Shown here: positions 42,400-51,172 of the stretch, piece after piece
How the letters are laid out: each line of letters begins with the position of its first letter
Position numbering within the stretch: the first letter of the stretch is position 1
Assembly: GCF_030551255.1 (NCBI RefSeq)
Contig: NZ_CP130630.1
Coordinates: 3,763,501 to 3,827,500, forward strand
DNA from: Streptomyces sp. NL15-2K
GTDB lineage: Bacteria > Actinomycetota > Actinomycetes > Streptomycetales > Streptomycetaceae
Reading direction: 5' to 3'
DNA length: 64,000 nt
The notes under the pieces: model-generated
Database searches by the model: none
Told to the model about the DNA's origin: nothing
What the model saw: the letters and a program-made list of their open reading frames with translations, nothing else
Program-made: the position numbers and the translations under genes

Positions 42400-43446
42400 A
42401 TGGACGAGATGGACGACACGAAGGCACTGGACGACGACGAACTCGACCTCGTCGCCGCGCTCCAGCACGCCCCGCGGGCACCGTTGAGCCTGCTGGCGGA
42501 GGTGCTGGGCGTCTCGGCGAGCACCGCGGGACGCCGGCTGGCCCGGCTGGAGTCCGACCGGCTGCTGCGGGTGATCGGCCAGCTCGACTGGTCGGTGTCC
42601 GGCGAGGGCCACCCCTGGCACGTCTGGGTGACCGCGGAACCCGGCCGGGCCACGGAGGTGGCCCGACGCCTCGCCGACCTGCCCGAGACCAGCCACGTCG
42701 CCGTCACCGCGGGACAGGCGGACGTCTACTGCTCGGTCCAGCCGTCCCGCCGCGACCACACCACCGAACTGCTGGCCCGCACCATCCCCGCCACCCCCGG
42801 CGTACGCTCCGCCCGCTCCGAACTGGTCCTCTCAGCCACCACCAAGTCCGACTCCTGGCGTCTGCCTCGCCTGGACGCGGACCAGGTAGCACGGCTCACC
42901 CGCCACGCGGCCCAGGACGAGGCCGTGAAAGAGCCGCCGCCCCGTCACGCCGCACTCACCGACGACGAAGAGCGCGCCCTGCGCCTGCTCGCCGCCGACG
43001 GCCGAATGACCGCCGCCCAGATCGCCAGGGAACTCGGCATCGCCCAGTCCACCGCCTACCGCACCACCCAGTCACTCCTCCAACGCGGCCTGGTCCGGCC
43101 CCGGGTGGAGATCGAGCCCGGCCTGCTCGGCTACGCCCTGGAGGTCGCGATCACCCTCACCGTCTCCCCGAGCGCGATGGCCGAGGTGGCCCGCTCCCTC
43201 GCCCGCCACCCCTCCGCGCGCTACGTGACGACAACCGCCGGCACGTCCTGCGTCGTCCACCACGGCGTCTTCCGCGACGAGGACGGCCTCGCCGAGTTCC
43301 TCACCCGGGACCTGGCCGAGCTGCCCGGGGTGACGTCCTTCGACGTCCTGGTCGTACTGGACGCACTACGACGGCACTGGCTGGACCGCGAGGACGGCCG
43401 CCTGGCCACGCCCGCCGAGACCGACACCGCGAACGGAGACGCATGA
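42400..43446 (+). CDS. Double-length Lrp/AsnC family regulator
   Basis: 348 aa, about twice a normal Lrp. The first helix-turn-helix (LSLLAEVLGVSASTAGRRLARL, residues about 28-49) and ligand-binding half are followed by a second full set: MTAAQIARELGIAQSTAYRT (about 203-222) and a second alpha/beta ligand domain (ALEVAITLTVSPSAMAEVAR). Such tandem fusions can bind asymmetric operators as pseudo-dimers. It overlaps the downstream M20 gene (ATGA) and is divergent from the AbgT gene, so it probably controls this uptake and hydrolysis module in response to its substrate. Confidence 0.88.
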   Translation: MDEMDDTKALDDDELDLVAALQHAPRAPLSLLAEVLGVSASTAGRRLARLESDRLLRVIGQLDWSVSGEGHPWHVWVTAEPGRATEVARRLADLPETSHVAVTAGQADVYCSVQPSRRDHTTELLARTIPATPGVRSARSELVLSATTKSDSWRLPRLDADQVARLTRHAAQDEAVKEPPPRHAALTDDEERALRLLAADGRMTAAQIARELGIAQSTAYRTTQSLLQRGLVRPRVEIEPGLLGYALEVAITLTVSPSAMAEVARSLARHPSARYVTTTAGTSCVVHHGVFRDEDGLAEFLTRDLAELPGVTSFDVLVVLDALRRHWLDREDGRLATPAETDTANGDA

Positions 43447-44840
43447 CGACACGGGACACAGCCATCGCCCGGGCGACCGCCTACTACGACTCCGGAGCCT
43501 TCCTGACCGACCTGCGCCGCCGGGTCGCCTACCCGACGGTGAGCCAACCGCCCACCGACACGGCGGCACTGCGCACGTACCTGGTGGACGAACTCGCCCC
43601 GGCCGTGACCCGCCTGGGAGCAACCGCCCGCATCATCGACAACCCCACCCCCGAGGCGGGCCCCCTCCTCCTCGCCCACCGCCACGAGGCCGACCACCTC
43701 CCCACCGTCCTCGTCTACGGCCACGCGGACGTCGTCCCCGGCCAGGACGACCGCTGGCGCACGGGCCTCTCCCCCTGGCACCTGGTCGTCGAGGACGACC
43801 GCCTCTACGGCCGCGGCACGGCGGACAACAAGGGCCAGCACACGGTCAACATCGCCGCCCTGGAACAGGTCCTGACCACCCGAGGCAGCACCCTCGGCTT
43901 CAACCTCAAGTTCCTCATGGAGACCGGCGAGGAGTCGGGCTCTCCCGGCCTGCACGAGTTCTGCCGCCGCTTCAAGGACGACCTCACCGCCGACCTCCTC
44001 ATCGCCTCCGACGGCCCCCGCCTCGCGGCAGACCGCCCGACCCTGTTCCTCGGCTCACGCGGCGCCGCCAACCTCCGCCTCCGCGTCCCCCTGCGCGACG
44101 GCGCCCACCACTCGGGCAACTGGGGCGGCGCACTGCGCAACCCGGCGACCGTACTGGCGGCCGCCCTGGCCACCATGGTCGACGCCAGGGGCCGCATCCT
44201 GGTGGAGGGCCTACGGCCGCCGGCGATCCCGGAACCGGTCAGGGCGGCCCTGGCAGATCTCACCGTCGGCGGCGGCGAGGCCGACCCCACGGTCGACACG
44301 GACTGGGGCGAACCGCACCTCACCCCCGCCGAACGGGTCTTCGCCTGGAACACCCTGGAGATCCTCACCCTCTCCGCAGGAGACCCGGCCAAACCGGTCG
44401 GCGCGATACCGGGCACGGCCCACGCCGACATCCAGCTCCGCTTCGTAGTCGGCACGGACTGGCAGCGCCTGGAACAGACAATCCGAGCCCACCTCGACGC
44501 CCACGCCCTCCCCATGGTCGAGGTCGACCTCCTCCAGGCCGTCCCCGCGACCCGCCTCGACCCCGACTCCCCCTGGGTCCACTGGGCCACGACCTCCCTG
44601 CACCGCACCACCGGCAAACCCCCGGCCATCCTCCCCAACCTCGGCGGCACCCTCCCCAACGACGCCTTCGCCGACATCCTCGCCCTCCCCACGATCTGGA
44701 TCCCCCACTCCCACCCGTCCTGCCGCCAACACGCCCCCGACGAGCACCTGTTGGGCTCGGTGGCCCGAGAGGGGCTGGGCATCATGGCGGGGCTGTTCTG
44801 GGACCTGGGCGAGCCACTCCCCGAGGCCTGCCGGACCTGA
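43443..44840 (+). CDS. M20 family dipeptidase
   Basis: 465 aa. TVLVYGHADVVPGQDDRW, LYGRGTADNKGQHTVNIAAL, METGEESGSPGLHEF and the late metal ligand in PTIWIPHSHPSCRQHAPDEH identify an M20 dipeptidase. RGAANLRLRVPLRDGAHHSG starts the dimerisation domain. The ATG overlaps the Lrp stop (ATGA 43443-43446). With the other M20 enzyme and the AbgT transporter it forms a three-protein import and hydrolysis set. A short tandem repeat follows its stop. Confidence 0.88.
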   Translation: MTTRDTAIARATAYYDSGAFLTDLRRRVAYPTVSQPPTDTAALRTYLVDELAPAVTRLGATARIIDNPTPEAGPLLLAHRHEADHLPTVLVYGHADVVPGQDDRWRTGLSPWHLVVEDDRLYGRGTADNKGQHTVNIAALEQVLTTRGSTLGFNLKFLMETGEESGSPGLHEFCRRFKDDLTADLLIASDGPRLAADRPTLFLGSRGAANLRLRVPLRDGAHHSGNWGGALRNPATVLAAALATMVDARGRILVEGLRPPAIPEPVRAALADLTVGGGEADPTVDTDWGEPHLTPAERVFAWNTLEILTLSAGDPAKPVGAIPGTAHADIQLRFVVGTDWQRLEQTIRAHLDAHALPMVEVDLLQAVPATRLDPDSPWVHWATTSLHRTTGKPPAILPNLGGTLPNDAFADILALPTIWIPHSHPSCRQHAPDEHLLGSVAREGLGIMAGLFWDLGEPLPEACRT

Positions 44841-44857
44841 AGTCGGTCGTGACTGCC

Positions 44858-44893
44858 TGACGGCGTGACGGCGTGACGGCGTGACGGCGTGAC
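44858..44893. repeat. 8-nt tandem repeat after the M20 stop codon
   Basis: TGACGGCG occurs four times in direct tandem, followed by TGAC, starting 18 nt beyond the stop. The remainder of the gap to 45016 shows nothing else. Confidence 0.85.
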
Positions 44894-45016
44894 TGTCGCT
44901 AGGACCACCCCCTCATCCGGTGTCCAGGCCCAGCGACGAGAAGCGCCGAGAACGGCAGCATTCACGTCATCGGGAACACACCGACAAGGCCCACCACACG
45001 GACCCGGGGGACACCC

Positions 45017-45148
45017 ATGAACGAGACCATCGCCAGGCGCCTGACCGGCCTCGCCGGCATCGCAGCCGCGGTCGCCCTCATCGTCGAAGTACCCCTGTAC
45101 TTCATCTACTCCGGCCCGCCGCCGGACGCCAACGTCCTGAGCAGGGTC
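45017..45148 (+). pseudogene. 5' part of a membrane-protein gene split by an IS605-type element
   Basis: The frame starts MNETIARRLTGLAGIAAAVA, enters a membrane helix (LIVEVPLYFIYSG) and runs to NVLSRV at 45148, where it enters the element and ends at 45265 after 37 foreign residues. The 3' part at 47407-47946 resumes in the same frame when the element is removed (GTC then ACG CTG CTG). The intact protein would have 223 aa and about six membrane helices, similar to DUF4386-type proteins. Confidence 0.85.
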
Positions 45149-47406
45149 ACTAACAGCGGACCGATTGGCTTGGGTTTCCTTGGTGTTGCTGTGATTCTTC
45201 CGGTCTCTTCGGGGCTCTTGCGGTTGCTGCGTGACCTTTCCGGGCGGGGTGCGTTGTGTAAGTGAGTTCGATGATCGGACAGCAGTTCTGGTGGCCGGGC
45301 GGGGGGTGTAGGGGTGCGGCGGAAGGTCCGGCTGGGTGAGGGGGAGACGGAGCGGGTGGCGTGCGCGTCGGCGTCCGCGTTCCGCGGCCTGGATGCCGTC
45401 ACCGGTGAGGTCCTGGGCGCCGATGCGCTGGCCGGGAGGGTGGGCTGGCTGACGGCCCTGGTCGAGAGCATGTGTGCCGAAGTGACCGGCGCCCGCTGGA
45501 ACCGCCCGGATCTGGCCCAACTCGCCTCCGGCAAAGACCGGTCGGGGGTGCGGTTGCCGTCGAACGCGTGGATGGCGTTGCGCATGCTGGGCTGGGCGGC
45601 GACTGCCCCGGAGGGGGTGTACGTTCCTGACCGGGTGCGGCGGGTCGCCGAGGAGCAGGCCGGGCGGGCGCTGCGTTCGGCCTGGTGGCGTACTCAGATC
45701 ACCGATGCGGTACTGGCGACCTGGCCCACCGGCCCCGACGCTGATCCGATGCGGCGTACCGGGGCCGAGTGGGAGGCGCTGCGGGCGGCCTGCCCGGACG
45801 GGCAGGGTGTGGCGGCCTCGATCCTGCGCACCCGCACCCGGCAGATCGCTGCTTTCCTCACCGCCCATGGCCGTCTGCCCGCCGGTCTGTGCGAGCTGGA
45901 GGCGGCGCCGGGCGGCGGCCGTCAGGTGGTGCTCGCCGCCGCCGACAAGCAACTGGCCACGCTGGCCCGCTGCGAGGACGACCCGGCCCGCTACGCGGTC
46001 CTGACCGTGCGCCTGCCGGTGCGGCCCGACCCCCGCACCCGCGCCGACTGGCACCCCGTGGTGATCCGGTTCCGCCTTCCGCCCACCATCCCCGTCACGG
46101 CCGCCCTGCACGCCCCGACCCTGCGCCTGCGCGGCGGACGCCTGCGCCTGGACCTCGCCCACACCACCGCCGTGCCCACGACCCGGCGGGACGGGCATGC
46201 GCGGGCGGTGGCCTTCGACTACGGGCTGAACACCCTGCTCACCGGCGGGACACTGACCCTGACCGGCGGCACCCAGCCGGCCGTGCACACCGACGCCCGC
46301 CCCGTCTTCTTCCGTGCGGACGGGGTACTGGCCAAGGCCGACCGGCTGCGCATCCAGGCCGAACAGCTGGGGGCCAAGGCCGCCCACCTGCAGTCCCTGA
46401 CCGACGGTCACACCGCATCCGGGCTGCGCCCCGATCCGCTCACGGCGGGGAAACTGGCGGTGCTGCGCACCGAGCACACCCGGGTGAGCAAGCGTCGTAC
46501 GCGGCTGAACGAGCAGCTCGCCAAGGCCGCCGCCCACTTCATGGTCGGCCACGCCCGCGCCGCAAGAGCGTCGGTGATCTACCTGGAGGACCTGCGGGAC
46601 ATGGAGGCCCGGGGCAAGGGCCGCACCCTCAACACCCGCCTCTCCAGCAGTGTGCGCGGACAGATCGTCGCCCACACCCGCCACCAGGCCGCCCGCTACG
46701 GGATCGCGGTGGTCATCGTCCCCGCCCGCGGCACCTCCAGGTACTGCCCCACCTGCCTGACCGTCTTCCGGCACCGCGCCGCCCCCGACCGCACCACACC
46801 GGGCTGGAAATGGGCGAGCTGCCCCAACACCGCCTGCGGCTACAGCACCGACCGGGACGTCGCCGCCTGGCAGCGGATCGGCGCCCGCGGCCTGCAACAC
46901 CAGCACACAACCGTCCTGGACCGCGCGAGTGGCACCTACGTGATCCGCCGCACGGCCCCGGAGCTGGACCAACCGGTCCGGCACACCCCCCACCCCAGGC
47001 CCACCACCGAGTCCGGTCCGCAGCACACTGCCGCTGACCGGACGAAGGCGGGACCGACGAGAAACCGCCCTGTGCCCAGGCAGCGACGCAGGGCCCCCGC
47101 CCCACCCACAACACCCGCAGCGCGGACCGCTGTTGCGGGCCCGGGTGGAAAGCGTCCGGCGGGGCGGACGCCCCAGTCACCCACCCGCCGCACCCAGCGG
47201 CGGCGCAGGCGGCAGGCACCGCACACGATGAGCACCCCCACCCGGCACCAGCCGTACGGGGCCAGACTCGGCGCAGGCTTCCACCTGCACACCCACGCCA
47301 CCCCCGTCACACGACGGATACAGCCAGGGGCACAGCCGAGATCACTTTTCCACCGGAGCCGGGCCGACAACCCAGCCCCACACAGGAAAACCTAAGCTCA
47401 TCCGTG
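45149..47406 (+). mobile_element. IS200/IS605-type element carrying only tnpB
   Basis: About 2258 bp; the boundaries are defined by restoring the interrupted reading frame, with a 2-nt (AC) ambiguity. No target duplication is present, as expected for this family. The ends are related: GGCTTGGGTTTCC near 45165 on the left resembles the reverse complement of the right end (GAGCTTAGGTTTTCC, near 47386-47400). No tnpA (Y1 transposase) lies inside, so mobility would depend on a TnpA elsewhere. Confidence 0.82.
45314..47395 (+). CDS. tnpB: TnpB-type RNA-guided nuclease, extended
   Basis: 693 aa, much longer than the usual 350-500. The RuvC-like active site is complete: AVAFDYGLNTLLTGG (first Asp), SVIYLEDLRDME (Glu) and STDRDVAAWQRIG (last Asp), with a zinc finger CPTC and CPNTAC between the second and third parts. 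The last 160 residues are Arg/Pro/Thr/His-rich, low in complexity, and run to the right end of the element (stop TAA 47393-47395), where the guide RNA of TnpB systems is normally encoded. TnpB proteins cut DNA next to a short target motif and help the element persist. GTG start; the true N terminus is uncertain. Confidence 0.82.
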   Translation: MRRKVRLGEGETERVACASASAFRGLDAVTGEVLGADALAGRVGWLTALVESMCAEVTGARWNRPDLAQLASGKDRSGVRLPSNAWMALRMLGWAATAPEGVYVPDRVRRVAEEQAGRALRSAWWRTQITDAVLATWPTGPDADPMRRTGAEWEALRAACPDGQGVAASILRTRTRQIAAFLTAHGRLPAGLCELEAAPGGGRQVVLAAADKQLATLARCEDDPARYAVLTVRLPVRPDPRTRADWHPVVIRFRLPPTIPVTAALHAPTLRLRGGRLRLDLAHTTAVPTTRRDGHARAVAFDYGLNTLLTGGTLTLTGGTQPAVHTDARPVFFRADGVLAKADRLRIQAEQLGAKAAHLQSLTDGHTASGLRPDPLTAGKLAVLRTEHTRVSKRRTRLNEQLAKAAAHFMVGHARAARASVIYLEDLRDMEARGKGRTLNTRLSSSVRGQIVAHTRHQAARYGIAVVIVPARGTSRYCPTCLTVFRHRAAPDRTTPGWKWASCPNTACGYSTDRDVAAWQRIGARGLQHQHTTVLDRASGTYVIRRTAPELDQPVRHTPHPRPTTESGPQHTAADRTKAGPTRNRPVPRQRRRAPAPPTTPAARTAVAGPGGKRPAGRTPQSPTRRTQRRRRRQAPHTMSTPTRHQPYGARLGAGFHLHTHATPVTRRIQPGAQPRSLFHRSRADNPAPHRKT

Positions 47407-47426
47407 ACGCTGCTGATCGCCATCTT
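47230..47426 (+). ncRNA. Putative omega/re RNA of the TnpB element
   Basis: In IS605-type elements the guide RNA covers the 3' end of tnpB and the right end, and takes its guide from the flanking DNA. The equivalent place here is about 47230-47406 plus a guide starting ACGCTGCTGATCGCCATC in the split gene. No structure was computed. Confidence 0.35.
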
Positions 47427-47946
47427 CGCGCTGGCGTTCCTGGTCGTGTTCGTGACGGCCTTCCGCGAACTGGTCAAGCGGGTGAACCCCGCCTACGAAT
47501 GGCTCGGCACGATGGCCTTCGCCACCGGGCTGGTCTACGCGACGATCACCCTGGTCTCCAGCGGCCTGGAAGCCGGCGCGGTCATCGCCGCCGACCACCC
47601 GATCGACCCGACCATCACGGTCAGCGGCACCTACATCCTCTACGGGTCGATCAGCCGCCTCATGCTCGCGTTCTTCCTGACCACGGTGGGCTACGGCATC
47701 TCCCGTACGAACCTGCTCCCGCGCTGGACCGGCCGCTCCGCCTACGTCCTGGCAGGGATCAACCTGGCCTTCGTCCCGTCCCTGTTCTTCGGCAACGACC
47801 CCGCACACTTCTACGCGGCCAACGGCTGGGGCACGACCGCCCTGATGGGCGCGATCCTCAGCTACTGGATGCTCGCCCTGGGCGTCACCACGTACCGCAG
47901 CGCCACACGCCGCACGCCCGTCGGCTCACCGGCCCTGCGACACTGA
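47407..47946 (+). pseudogene. 3' part of the split membrane-protein gene
   Basis: 179 codons that continue the frame of 45017-45148: TLLIAIFALAFLVVFVTAFR, FATGLVYATITLVSSGLEAG, LYGSISRLMLAFFLTTVGYG, YVLAGINLAFVPSLFFG and LMGAILSYWMLALGVTTYRS are membrane helices. No frameshift or stop is seen, so the insertion looks recent. A GTG at 47404 could start a truncated protein, but no ribosome site is evident. Confidence 0.83.
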
Positions 47947-48207
47947 CGCCGCACCTGTACAGAAGATGGCCGCTGCCACGGTCCTCCGGCGGGACGGGCG
48001 GTAACCGTGGCGGCCCAGTATTCGTCGCAGGTCACCCAACAACCAGGCACCACCTACCGTCTCGCTGCCTATGGTGACCTGGCGAAGACCACGATTGTCC
48101 GGTGACTCGACAATGACCCAGGGGCGGATGCTCATGGGACCAGGCTCAAACCTGAGCCGAATCTGTGCACCCGGAGCTACACCGTTTGGCATCCCACTGG
48201 TGTCCAT
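47926..48207 (-). CDS. Possible small protein, unrecognised
   Basis: 93 aa from ATG 48207, reading RLRFEPGPMSIRPWVIVESP and VTIGSETVGGAWLLGDLRR, with a plausible strand and helix pattern. Many third positions are A or T, unlike the rest of the window, and there is no clear ribosome site, so it may be an acquired or decaying gene. It follows the 194-aa membrane protein gene by 37 nt and overlaps the end of the split gene by 21 nt. Confidence 0.4.
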   Translation of the reverse strand: MDTSGMPNGVAPGAQIRLRFEPGPMSIRPWVIVESPDNRGLRQVTIGSETVGGAWLLGDLRRILGRHGYRPSRRRTVAAAIFCTGAASVSQGR

Positions 48208-48244
48208 CTGCGGGGGAATGACCAATAAGAACTGCCGCAAGCTG

Positions 48245-48829
48245 TCAGTAGCTGGCGGTGCGATTGAAGCTGGTGATGTTGAGTTTGACGCCCTTCGCGC
48301 TCTTGAGCGTCGTGGGGTACTCGCCTCGGGCGGTCTGGCCAGGCTGCAGGTCGGTCTCCAGTTGAGTTCCGTTCTCCAAGCGGGTGCCGTTGGTGTCGAC
48401 CGCCTCCCAGTCCCATGAGTAGTCGGACTTCTCGCTGCTGCTGTTCTTGATCGTCCAAGCGACCCAGATGTTGGTGAGATCAGCCTCTGAACGGTCGTCC
48501 AGTCGGAAGCTGACAAGGTCCGCTCGTTCGCTGTTGCCCTGGGGTTCCTGCTCCGTCTCCTGCGTCGTGTTGCCAGCGGTGGTCTTGCTGGGCGCAGGTG
48601 TGGTGCTCTCATCGCCGTCCCCGAACGCGATCACCAGCACGACCACAACGATGACGACCACCGCGGCCAAGGCGCCGACGCATCCCCAGAGACAGCCACG
48701 CCCCCGCCGCTGCTTCTGCGGCGGCCCAGGAGGAGATGCCCACTGCCCAGGAGGGGGAGCACCTCCCCGGCTCCCCCACTGCGGACCATTCGCCGGATAT
48801 CCCCCCGCTGGCGGCTCACTCACTGGCAT
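48245..48829 (-). CDS. Single-pass membrane protein with extracellular domain
   Basis: 194 aa from ATG 48829, with GGAGGAGGTGG 3-5 nt upstream. A Pro/Gly-rich cytoplasmic part (GGAPPPGQWASPPGPPQK), a basic stop RRGRGCLW, one helix (VGALAAVVVIVVVVLVIAFG, about 50-69), an acidic linker (GDGDESTTPAPSK) and an outer beta-type domain with LTNIWVAWTIKNSSSEKSDY and PGQTARGEYPTTLKSAKGVK. The layout recalls FxLYD/DUF4352-type surface proteins. Function unknown. Confidence 0.75.
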   Translation of the reverse strand: MPVSEPPAGGYPANGPQWGSRGGAPPPGQWASPPGPPQKQRRGRGCLWGCVGALAAVVVIVVVVLVIAFGDGDESTTPAPSKTTAGNTTQETEQEPQGNSERADLVSFRLDDRSEADLTNIWVAWTIKNSSSEKSDYSWDWEAVDTNGTRLENGTQLETDLQPGQTARGEYPTTLKSAKGVKLNITSFNRTASY

Positions 48830-48877
48830 GTCCACCTCCTCCGTAGCGAATATCGCCACGCTAGGAAGCAGGGAGAC

Positions 48878-49129
48878 CTACCGCGAGCTGAGAGCGCCAC
48901 TCAGGCGACAGCCGCCGTACGGCCCTCTCGCCCTGGGCGACCAACGCCTTGGATCCGCTCCACTTTGGAGTGAACGACCGCCGAGCCCCCAGGCGGCGGC
49001 AAGGGCGTCCTCGACGTCTCCCGAACGATCACTGTCGCCCGCGCTGGGTACCGAGCGTGATGAGGACGGCAGCTCTTCCTCGCCGCCGTCCCCCAAGGAC
49101 TCCACGATGCGCCGCAACGCCTCACTCAC
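48878..49129 (-). CDS. Possible small acidic protein downstream of the radical SAM gene
   Basis: 83 aa from GTG 49129, one base after the radical SAM stop: VSEALRRIVESLGDGGEEEL, then a Ser-rich segment and DVEDALAAAWGLGGRSLQSG. The position suggests translational coupling, but no ribosome site or known family supports it. Otherwise the 301-nt gap 48830-49130 has nothing I can name. Confidence 0.35.
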   Translation of the reverse strand: MSEALRRIVESLGDGGEEELPSSSRSVPSAGDSDRSGDVEDALAAAWGLGGRSLQSGADPRRWSPRARGPYGGCRLSGALSSR

Positions 49130-49130
49130 G

Positions 49131-51089
49131 TCAGTGAGCGTGTCCGCTGGTCTCAGGCTTCTTGACCGTAAGAGGCAGCAGCTTCTTCCCCGTAGGCCCG
49201 GCCTGAATGGTGGTGTCCATGGCAGGACAAACCCCACAATCAAAGCAAGGCGTCCACCGGCAGTCCTCGACCTCCGTCTCGTCGAGGGAGTCCTGCCAGT
49301 CCTCCCACAGCCAGTCCTTGTCCAACCCCGAGTCCAGGTGGTCCCACGGCAGGACCTCCTCGTACGTGCGCTCGCGCGTCGTGTACCAGTCGATGTCCAC
49401 ACCGAAAGCGGCCAGCGCCTTGTCCGCGCAGCTCATCCACCGGTCGTACGAGAAGTGCTCGCGCCAGCCGTCGAAGCGGCCGCCGTCCTCGTAGACCGCG
49501 CGGATCACCGATCCGATGCGGCGGTCGCCGCGGGACAGCAGGCCCTCCACGATGCCCGGCTTGCCGTCGTGGTAGCGGAAGCCGATCGAGCGGCCGTACT
49601 TCTTGTCGCCGCGGATCTTGTCGCGGAGCTTTTCGAGGCGGGCGTCCGTCTCCTCCGCCGACAGCTGCGGGGCCCACTGGAAGGGGGTGTGGGGCTTCGG
49701 CACGAAGCCGCCGATCGAGACCGTGCAGCGGATGTCGTTCGAGCCGGAGACCTCGCGGCCCTTCTGGATGACGTTCATCGCCATGTCGGCGATCTGGAGG
49801 ACGTCCTCGTCCGTCTCCGTCGGCAGGCCGCACATGAAGTACAGCTTCACCTGGCGCCAGCCGTTGCCGTAGGCGGTGGCCACCGTGCGGATCAGGTCCT
49901 CTTCCGAGACCATCTTGTTGATGACCTTGCGCATGCGCTCCGAGCCGCCCTCGGGGGCGAAGGTCAGGCCGGAGCGGCGGCCGTTGCGCGTCAGCTCGTT
50001 CGCCAGGTCGACGTTGAAGGCGTCCACGCGGGTCGAGGGGAGCGAGAGGCCGATCTTGTCTTCCTCGTACCTGTCCGCCAGGCCCTTCGCGATGTCGCCG
50101 ATCTCCGAGTGGTCCGCGGAGGACAGGGACAGCAGGCCGACTTCCTCGAAGCCCGTCGCCTTCAGCCCCTTCTCCACCATGTCGCCGATGCCCGTGATCG
50201 AGCGCTCGCGCACCGGGCGCGTGATCATGCCCGCCTGGCAGAAGCGGCAGCCACGCGTGCAGCCGCGGAAGATCTCCACGGACATGCGCTCGTGGACGGT
50301 CTCGGCCAGGGGGACCAGGGGCTGCTTCGGGTACGGCCACTCGTCCAGGTCCATCACCGTGTGCTTGGACACGCGCCACGGGACACCCGACTTGTTGGGG
50401 ACCACGCGGGCGATGCGGCCGTCGGGCAGGTACTCGACGTCGTAGAACGCCGGGATGTACACCCCGCCCGTCTTCGCCAGGCGGAAGAGGGCCTCCTCAC
50501 GGCCGCCCGGGCAGCCCTCGGCCTTCCACTCGCGGATGATCCGCGTCATGTCGAGCACGGCCTGCTCGCCGTCGCCGATGATCGCCGCGTCGATGAAGTC
50601 GGCGATCGGCTCGGGGTTGAAGGCGGCGTGGCCGCCGGCCAGGACGATCGGGTCGTCCAGGCCACGGTCCTTCGACTCCAGCGGGATGCCCGCCAGGTCG
50701 AGCGCCGTGAGCATGTTCGTGTAGCCGAGCTCCGTCGAGAACGACAGGCCCAGCACGTCGAAGGCCTTCACCGGCCGGTGGCTGTCCACCGTGAACTGCG
50801 GGACGCCGTGCTCCCGCATCAGCGCCTCCAGGTCCGGCCACACACTGTAGGTGCGCTCGGCGAGGACGCCCTCCTGCTCGTTCAGGACCTCGTAGAGAAT
50901 CGTGACGCCCTGGTTGGGCAGCCCGACCTCGTAGGCGTCCGGGTACATGAGCGCCCAGCGGACGTCGCACGACTCCCACGGTTTGACCGTGGAGTTGAGC
51001 TCTCCGCCGACGTACTGGATCGGCTTCTGCACGTGCGGGAGCAGAGCTTCGAGCTGCGGGAACACCGACGCAGCGACTTCGGCAGGCAT
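49131..51089 (-). CDS. TIGR03960 family B12-binding/radical SAM protein
   Basis: 652 aa from ATG 51089, with GAAGG about 8 nt upstream; an ATG at 51134 is less likely because a TACGCT hexamer lies only 2 nt before it. The N-terminal part resembles a B12-type fold (YPDAYEVGLPNQGVTILYEV, DVLGLSFSTELGYTNML, VLAGGHAAFNPEP). The radical SAM cluster motif is CTRGCRFCQAG (CxxxCxxC) near residue 285, with FAPEGGSERMRKVINK after it; cysteines recur in CFDCGVCPAMD near the end. The partner gene (TIGR03936) is at 36586-37365. The substrate is unknown. Confidence 0.9.
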   Translation of the reverse strand: MPAEVAASVFPQLEALLPHVQKPIQYVGGELNSTVKPWESCDVRWALMYPDAYEVGLPNQGVTILYEVLNEQEGVLAERTYSVWPDLEALMREHGVPQFTVDSHRPVKAFDVLGLSFSTELGYTNMLTALDLAGIPLESKDRGLDDPIVLAGGHAAFNPEPIADFIDAAIIGDGEQAVLDMTRIIREWKAEGCPGGREEALFRLAKTGGVYIPAFYDVEYLPDGRIARVVPNKSGVPWRVSKHTVMDLDEWPYPKQPLVPLAETVHERMSVEIFRGCTRGCRFCQAGMITRPVRERSITGIGDMVEKGLKATGFEEVGLLSLSSADHSEIGDIAKGLADRYEEDKIGLSLPSTRVDAFNVDLANELTRNGRRSGLTFAPEGGSERMRKVINKMVSEEDLIRTVATAYGNGWRQVKLYFMCGLPTETDEDVLQIADMAMNVIQKGREVSGSNDIRCTVSIGGFVPKPHTPFQWAPQLSAEETDARLEKLRDKIRGDKKYGRSIGFRYHDGKPGIVEGLLSRGDRRIGSVIRAVYEDGGRFDGWREHFSYDRWMSCADKALAAFGVDIDWYTTRERTYEEVLPWDHLDSGLDKDWLWEDWQDSLDETEVEDCRWTPCFDCGVCPAMDTTIQAGPTGKKLLPLTVKKPETSGHAH

Positions 51090-51172
51090 CTCGCGAACCT
51101 TCGTGAGCTGGACTGAACGGACAGGGGTGACCATCTAGCGTAACGCGGCCGCGGACCTCCCCCGACCTCCGC

